From positions 372,001 through 436,000 of the forward strand of contig WHVD01000004.1 in assembly GCA_015178975.1 (NCBI GenBank): a stretch of 64,000 nucleotides of DNA, written 5' to 3'. Under the pieces are notes generated by a model. It was not told the DNA's origin. It was given only the letters and a program-made list of their open reading frames with translations, and searched no databases. Positions 58,209-64,000 of this stretch are shown here, piece after piece. How positions within the stretch are numbered: position 1 is the first letter of the stretch; each line of letters opens with the position of its first letter. The DNA comes from Hysterangium stoloniferum. Lineage: Eukaryota; Basidiomycota; Agaricomycetes; Hysterangiales; Hysterangiaceae. Made by a program: the position numbers and the translations under genes.

Positions 58209-58958
58209 TGTTACAACCCATTCCTGGATGTTTCAATATCTGACTTCCGACCTCCGACTTCCGACCTCCGACTACACAACATCATACTTACTGTATCTTC
58301 TGCATTCTTCCCTTGTTCCGCATTTGGTAATTTGTCCATTGACAAGTATTCACTCGTTTGTCTATTATATTTCCATTTCGGATTATTGTCTCCCTGATAT
58401 GTATTCCTGTTTCAGAATACTTCTATTTCCGTTTGTTAATGATTGTTATGACCCATTCCCGGATGTTTCAATATCCGACTCCCGATCTCCGACTATGGAA
58501 CATCATAGTTACCGTATCTTCCGCATCCTTCCCTTGTTCCACATTTGGTAATTTGTCTGTTGACAAGTATTCACTCGTTTGTCTATTATATTCCCATTTC
58601 AGAATATTGTCTCCCCAATATGTCCTATTGTATTTCTGTTTTCAGAATACTTCCGTTTCCATCTTATTATGGTCTCAGTTTGTAGTACAATAACAAGAAG
58701 ACTTATATTAGTTTCCACGAATTTGTATTTTACCTTAGATCTGATATCGACTTAGTTTCTTATTCCTTCTTCCATCTTTCTGTATGCTCAATATTCGGAA
58801 CTCTTCGGAACTCTGAATATCTGTATCTTCCATCATAAGTCTCACCTCTGAAATTAAGGACTTTGAGTGTTTGCGTAGAGACGCAGCACATAAGCTGAAG
58901 CCAACATCCCAACCCTATCCAATAGTTCCAGAATAAGTTTCCGACACGGCACTTAACA
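58209..58958 (+). repeat. 3' LTR of the gypsy element, mosaic
   Basis: The first 221 bp (58209-58429) match the beginning of the 5' LTR. Then come 14 bp, CGTTTGTTAATGAT (58430-58443), identical to the reverse transcriptase sequence at 55116-55129, and a second LTR beginning TGTTATGACCC at 58444 that runs to 58958. The second part is closer to the solo LTR in the RT than to the 5' LTR. Confidence 0.8.
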
Positions 58959-58963
58959 ATTGG

Positions 58964-59570
58964 ACACAGTAATCTTGTGAGGGTGGAGCATACAAGCTGA
59001 AGCAAAGTCCTACCTGTATACAGACTGTCTACAGCTTCCCACCAGACCCTATTCATAAGCCCAGAGCTTAATGGCAAGCTGCAACTCTTTACCCCTGTAT
59101 GTTCATGACATATGCAAGGTTTTTGGGCCAGAAACCACCAATAGCACATAGAAACTAAATAAGCAATTTTTAAGCAATTCAGATCTGAAATGTTTGAGGT
59201 ATACAACTTGGGACTGAAGACCACTAATATAGCCTGTACTACAATATACACCCCACAATGTACTGTAGTACCTCAGTGTTTCCACATGATAGTGGGGCTA
59301 AACAGCTGATGTATATTTACCTAGATAATGTAATTATCTAGGTGTACATAATGGTACAAATGTTGAGACAAATATAGGTATTGTAACTCACCTCAGTGTT
59401 TGCATGTGATAGCAGGGCTAAACAGCTGAGGTGAAACTACTGCACGAGTACAAGTAAGACCTGGAACTACAGAACTCATGGTATTGCAAGTGGGGAATGT
59501 AAAAGGAGCGTGAATATCAAGATGAGAAATTACATGACCAAGAAAGGAGAAATGAGTACAAGTACCGGAA
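58964..59570. repeat. retroelement-derived flank with a duplicated ~40-bp motif
   Basis: 58964-59095 matches 40791-40915. After that, CCTCAGTGTTT.CA...GATAG..GGGCTAAACAGCTGA occurs at about 59270 and 59392. The second copy can form a CACCTCAG/CTGAGGTG hairpin, as in the solo LTRs at 40401 and 48844. Probably another LTR fragment; its ends are not fixed. Confidence 0.4.
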
Positions 59571-61967
59571 CTACTCCTGTTAGGCGAAGCAGCACTTACG
59601 ATGGATTTGATAGTTCAACATAAATCATACTACTTGAAGAGAAATCGCGGATTTTGTGCGCGCAAGCAAAATGGCACTTGAAAAGCCAATTTGGCACCGC
59701 GCCTTAGGTGCCCGGGAAAGCTGGTAAAGGCTCGAATATTTCTATGCAGCGACAGAGAATAGTCGAGGGTTTGAAGAGTACTGATCGAGCCCTGGTCGTG
59801 TTTTGGGCGCCGGACCCCCTTAGTAAGGGATAATTAATTTTGGTAGCGGCGTTGTATGTCGGCAGGCCCTGCGTTCAGACACGTGCTCGTGGCGTGATGG
59901 CCATAAATCCCAATCACTGCAGGGTCGCGAGAAGCCGAAGCAACGAGTTGCAATTTGGCGTTTGGTTCTTTGGTTCTTGGCCAAGTATGGTCGAGGGATC
60001 GAGTGAGGGGGCGCCGGCAGACTGGCGACACTGGATGATCGGATCATGCCAGTTGCATAGTCATACACTGGCAAAACCCGGTGGGAAATCTGAATTAGGT
60101 ACCGCGCGGGGAGGTAGGAGAACATATTCCCAGCCGGGTTGCACTACCGATCACTAGAACCAGATCACCATGATAAAACCTCAACGGAATTGATATGCAT
60201 CTTGGTCCATATATAACTCTCTACGGTTGCGGGCACGTGATGGGCGTAAACAAAGTGAGTCGGTATAAGGAGGTTTCGAATATCTAAACAATTATCGGTG
60301 CCCTCAAATTGCATACAATGGACAGCGTACAAACCGGAAATCAAAGTAATAATAACTTGAAACGGGCCGGGAATTGGACTTCGGAGTGTTCGGGATTGGC
60401 AGCTTCGGATATATTGTTATAAGTGGATACATGTATATAAATACAAGTGCGTTCGGAGCGCAGGGAGTCTGGCTCGGAATGACGAATATCATTATTAATT
60501 TTGGCGGAATAACGAATATCATTATTATTCTTGGCGGCAGCCTTAGGCTTGAACGATTAGCAGGAGCAGTGTGGGTTTGGTGTTGCTCCCTAGCGCTGCC
60601 GTAGTTGGCGTTATTCAACTTGAGGTTTATGAGTGGTTTCTCAACGTTAGACTATTTTTGTTTTTGAGATATTATAACCTTGCGTCCTTTTAAATATTCG
60701 TTAGTCGCCATGCACGATTGAGCATAGTTTCATACACACGGTTGTGACAGCATGATAATACCCAGTCACACATGTATGCACTTGAAGTTTGGCAACACCG
60801 AGCACAGCTTAGCTTCGTTATCACTAGTAAAAAGCATGGTGGCCATCCAGCACCGCCATACTATCCAATTGGGAAGAGACGATCGATCGTAAGGGCGGTG
60901 AGCATAACGCATGACTTCTCCTTGGTTTGTGAACCTGTCCAGTCGCAACTCTTATCACCGTCGCGTAGTTTCGGCTGCCCTCCCTCCGGAGAGTGGAGGT
61001 TCGACTGTACCCTTTAAAATTGAGCAAATCGGTATTATATGATCGACATGTAAATGGAGCCCTCTCACTGGCAGGCCATCACAACAATCACATGAGCGGA
61101 GATCTCGAGTGACAAGGTTTGTTTTCCGAGTCGGGAAGCATCGATCAAGCAAAGATGGGCTCTGTGACTAGCTGTGACGAGCTGTGACTGCAGACTCGGA
61201 GGCATTATGTCCGGATCCGGGGGATGCGCACGCCGATGGATGGTGATATACTGCTGCAGATGGGTGTTACCGACGAACTCTAAGGGATAGCATGGACTTG
61301 GATTGAATCGAGTGTACAAAGTGTCCGTCGGTCACGGTGTGCATCAGGAAGGTACTACAAACCCTGAGTCGACGGATCAGCGGGGATGCCTGTATCTCAT
61401 TGGTCAGAGGATCATTAGAATGAGAATTCGAATGACTAATGTTGTTGGTTTGAGTCGCATAGGTCGCAATCGCAGTGTCTACTTTAAGTTTGGTGGTGCA
61501 AATGCTGTACAGCGATGATATCGATCGCAGACGTCAGCCACAGCCCACAATCACAACCAACGTTGGACAAGTGAGAACGGACAAAAAATAACACAGGGAG
61601 GCTCGGAGGATCTCCAAGAGAGTTGGATTTAAAATATTTATTCGGTAAAAGACAAATTGTTCCAGGTGAATCTGAAACGTAAGCCAGTTCGGCTTAGATG
61701 AGTAACGCCCCGGTGAATGAGCCCGCCGGGTTGGATCGATACAGGTTTCACACTTGTAGCTGACCGCCAGCCTTCTGAATCATTTTACGCTTTTTTGCCC
61801 TTGTACACAGCCTACCATCGGTTTCTCTACGTCCCGACCCACCCTAATTCCTAATCCTCAAATACAGTCACCACCCTCACCTACCAGATACGACCTCGAC
61901 ACGATACCGACATCCACACTACTCTCCACCGTCACCGACGTCACCCTCCGCACCGACACGATATCGT
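59571..61967. other. gene-poor intergenic region and promoter of the next gene
   Basis: Frames up to about 105 codons occur on both strands (59820-60157, 60304-60618, 60772-61017, 61065-61319) without recognisable domains or splicing. The last few hundred bases before 61968 are pyrimidine-rich and C-rich, as in fungal promoters and 5' UTRs. No RNA gene was recognised. Confidence 0.45.
60479..60538. repeat. two ~30-bp tandem repeats
   Basis: AT(G/A)ACGAATATCATTATTA followed by (A/T)TT(T/C)TTGGCGG occurs twice in tandem. Short local duplication. Confidence 0.7.
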
Positions 61968-64000
61968 ATGGATAGGGACGATGGCAGCTATGACCGTCGG
62001 AACACCCAGACTCAACGGCATATCTTAATTAGTGGTGGCAACCGCTATAACCCGCAACAATCCTACGCGTCTTCCACGACCTTCTCGGCCCCAGCCCCAA
62101 TCCCGGCCTCTTCCGTCCCATTCCCCAGTTCATCCGCCTCCGCCTCGACCCCAACCTCGACCTCCGTCTTCCCAAATACACCTGCGTCTTTCCCGTTCTC
62201 GACTACAGCTACAGCTGCGTTTGCACCACAATTACCTGTACTGCTTAATCCAGCCCAACAGTATCGCGTCCCGCATACCCCCCACCTCGGCGGCATTGCC
62301 AGCGGCACATCCTATAATTATGGCACACGTGTTCCAGTGACGCAGTATCATGCGCTGGGGAAGGTGAGCCTCCTGCCGGAAGGTGCACAGCAACAGCAGC
62401 ACCAAATACCGGTGCCAACGTCAGTCACAAAAGGTCCACAACAAACACCAGCCTCGGGTTCTCGTCGAGCCGTCCTGCAGCTCTCGCCACAATCCTCGTC
62501 TCCTACCCCCAAATCCAAACCGAACAACATCCCTATGCCAGGCACCTTTTCTCGGTCTTCTAACGCGAACATCGCTAGCACGAGCAATGTGAGCGTCAGT
62601 GCCCCTGCGTCCAGCTCTGGCTCATCAACCGCTTCGTTTCCTATATATCCACAGCAGTATCAACAACCACCGACATCGCCACCGTCGTTAACATCCTCCA
62701 AACTATCACTCAGTTCTAGTTCTTTACCAGCCTACTTGCCTACGCCACAGCCACCACAAACCCTCCGAGTACCCCAACCGCTTCCATCCCAATCGCAATC
62801 TCAAGCCTCGCAGTCCCTGCCGCAAGCACCAGAGCAGCCGCACGAAGACGAATACTACCATTATTCCGACTCGTCCTCCGCGTACAACGACGACGACGAC
62901 GCGTATGGATATGGATACGGCGACGAGGATGAGGAGGACTATTCGGTTCGCGGGAAGAAGGGGCCCAGAGGCAAGGGCAAGGCGCGGGCGGGTGTGGGTG
63001 CGAGGGCGGTGGATATGCAGGGACAGGGGACTGCGAAGAAGCGAAAAGTCGGCGAGAGCCGCTTGGGTGGTGCGAGGGCGTGAGTGTTGTTTTCATCTGT
63101 TTATTTTCCTTTTCCTTTTCTTTCGTCGATGATGCGACTTGGCGCCTTATCTGATCGAACAGCGTCATCCCATCCCATCCCGATCAGTTATCGATCGACT
63201 GTATGCGCGTATGTTCGCACCGGGCGCGCTCATGACTGTCTTCTTCCTCTTTCTTCATCAGTGACTCTTTGTTTTTTAGTTTGGTTCTCGTATCTTTCAA
63301 CTCTTCCATTGATGAAACAATTAACTAACCCGCCCCATTCATTCCTCTCTTCACAGACCAGGCGCATGTGAAGCATGTAAAGCGAGCAAGGTACGTTCAC
63401 GTCCGCGTTTCGTGTCCATTCCACTTTTACTTTGTCTTTGTCTCTTCGAGAGAGAAGTTCTGTAGTCTAACGATAAATTCCATCATCTGTAGGTCAAGTG
63501 CCAATTCAACACTTCCAATCCTAATTCCGCCGCCGCCGACACGAAACGGAACACCAACACCAGCGCATCGCCGATGAGGAAAACGACGCTGAGCCTCAGT
63601 CCGGGAGGAGGCGGGTTGGGTCTGGGTGTTGGCGGTGCTAGCACGCGCACGACAATAGGCACAGGGGCAGACACCGCTATCACCGCATCGGCGTCGACAA
63701 TGAAAACAGAGGCAGACGGCGACGACGGCGATGGGTTTGAGATTATTATTATGAAGGGTGGAGAAGAAAATGTGACGATGAAGGGGAAGAGTAGGAGTAG
63801 GAGTAAGAATATGGGCCCGGGCCCAGGTGGAAGGCAGAAGGGGAAGGGACAAAAGGCCACCGTTCCCCACAACACTGGCACCAGCGCCGCCTCCGCCGCG
63901 GCCGCGGAGCAGAACCGCGACGTGTCAGACTCGGCGGGGTCAACGTCGACATCGACATCGCCTATGCTGCCGTCGCCGACGCATACGGCGTCTACGCTCC
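61968..64000 (+). CDS. low-complexity protein with a partial Zn(2)Cys(6)-like motif, 3' end cut by window
   Basis: Three exons join in frame: 61968-63079, 63357-63390 and 63493 to beyond 64000. The first exon starts MDRDDGSYDRRNTQTQRHIL and is rich in Ser, Pro, Gln and Ala for about 300 residues. It ends with an acidic Tyr/Asp stretch and a basic segment (GKKGPRGKGKARAGVGAR, AKKRKV, a likely nuclear signal). The tiny second exon and the third give PGACEACKASKVKCQFN: the first CX2CX6C half of a fungal zinc cluster. The expected second Cys trio does not follow in the visible 150 residues, which are again Ser/Thr/Gly-rich. It is probably a transcription factor of the basidiomycete GACxxCK..K.KC type, but incomplete as read. 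Confidence 0.6.

Larger units (their letters stand above)
52088..58958 (+). mobile_element. Ty3/gypsy LTR retrotransposon, degenerate, 6.9 kb
   Basis: Flanked by ATTGG (52083-52087, 58959-58963); the empty site CCAAAATTGGACACAG is at about 40782-40797. 5' LTR 52088-52679, gag, protease, reverse transcriptase, RNase H, a short integrase remnant, an antisense gene, a purine tract AACAGGGGGG before the 3' LTR, and 3' LTR 58209-58958. A solo LTR sits inside the reverse transcriptase. Several frame changes and stops make it non-autonomous now. Confidence 0.88.

Noticed and set aside
59571-60160. Overlapping ~100-codon frames on both strands
   Set aside because: They mirror each other, have no recognisable domain and no splice structure.
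63427-63870. 147-codon minus-strand frame
   Set aside because: It is a shadow of the GC-rich third exon of the plus-strand zinc-motif gene; low complexity only.

Overview
The window reads as nuclear DNA of a basidiomycete fungus of the Agaricomycetes. Genes are dense with 45-65 bp introns that can be joined in frame by eye. The protein set fits this group: a HAM1-type protein, a secreted alpha-amylase with a starch-binding tail, a class II myosin, an RBM18-like RNA-binding protein, a haloacid-dehalogenase-like enzyme and fungal GT1 glycosyltransferases. The retroelements are Ty3/gypsy, copia-derived and LINE types. The gene and repeat style resembles Rhizoctonia/Ceratobasidium, but that is inference; no rDNA or marker gene is present.

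Layout. 1-1.2 kb: 5' part of a HAM1_N-domain gene (minus strand) with two CRE-like sites upstream. 2-7.1 kb: a complete GH13 alpha-amylase with CBM20 (minus), preceded by a duplicated fragment of its own 3' end and by tRNA-related repeats. 7.1-10.4 kb: mostly non-coding, with a fold-back repeat and a retroelement RNase H relic. 10.5-18.4 kb: class II myosin heavy chain, 19 exons. 18.8-23.6 kb: RBM18-like gene, a small unknown gene, a HAD hydrolase, and a single-exon basidiomycete-type unknown protein with a decayed relative beside it. 23.7-24.6 kb: a 5'-truncated LINE with an 18-bp target duplication, an LTR fragment and a 40-bp perfect palindrome.

Two copies of a roughly 3.8-kb segment lie at 24.65-28.42 kb and 43.87-47.70 kb in the same orientation. 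Each carries a decayed P450 3' end and an apparently intact UDP-glycosyltransferase. Around and between them (28.4-59 kb) is a deep nest of retroelements. Several insertions can be dated against each other, because two homologous blocks (about 35.3-41 kb and 50-59 kb) preserve each other's empty sites. Elements with clean 5-bp duplications include four solo LTRs, an 1128-bp non-autonomous LTR element, a gypsy element of about 6.9 kb (52,088-58,958) and a 411-bp miniature LTR element whose two identical 128-bp LTRs each carry a tRNA-like gene. Three 375-bp palindromic elements with CACTG ends and 3-bp duplications are also present.

59-62 kb is gene-poor. At 62-64 kb a low-complexity protein with half of a fungal zinc-cluster motif runs off the right edge.

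The genes do not form an obvious pathway. The strongest candidate for something little described is the tRNA-in-LTR miniature element at 49.3-49.7 kb; the palindromic CACTG elements and the antisense cysteine-rich gene inside the gypsy element come next.
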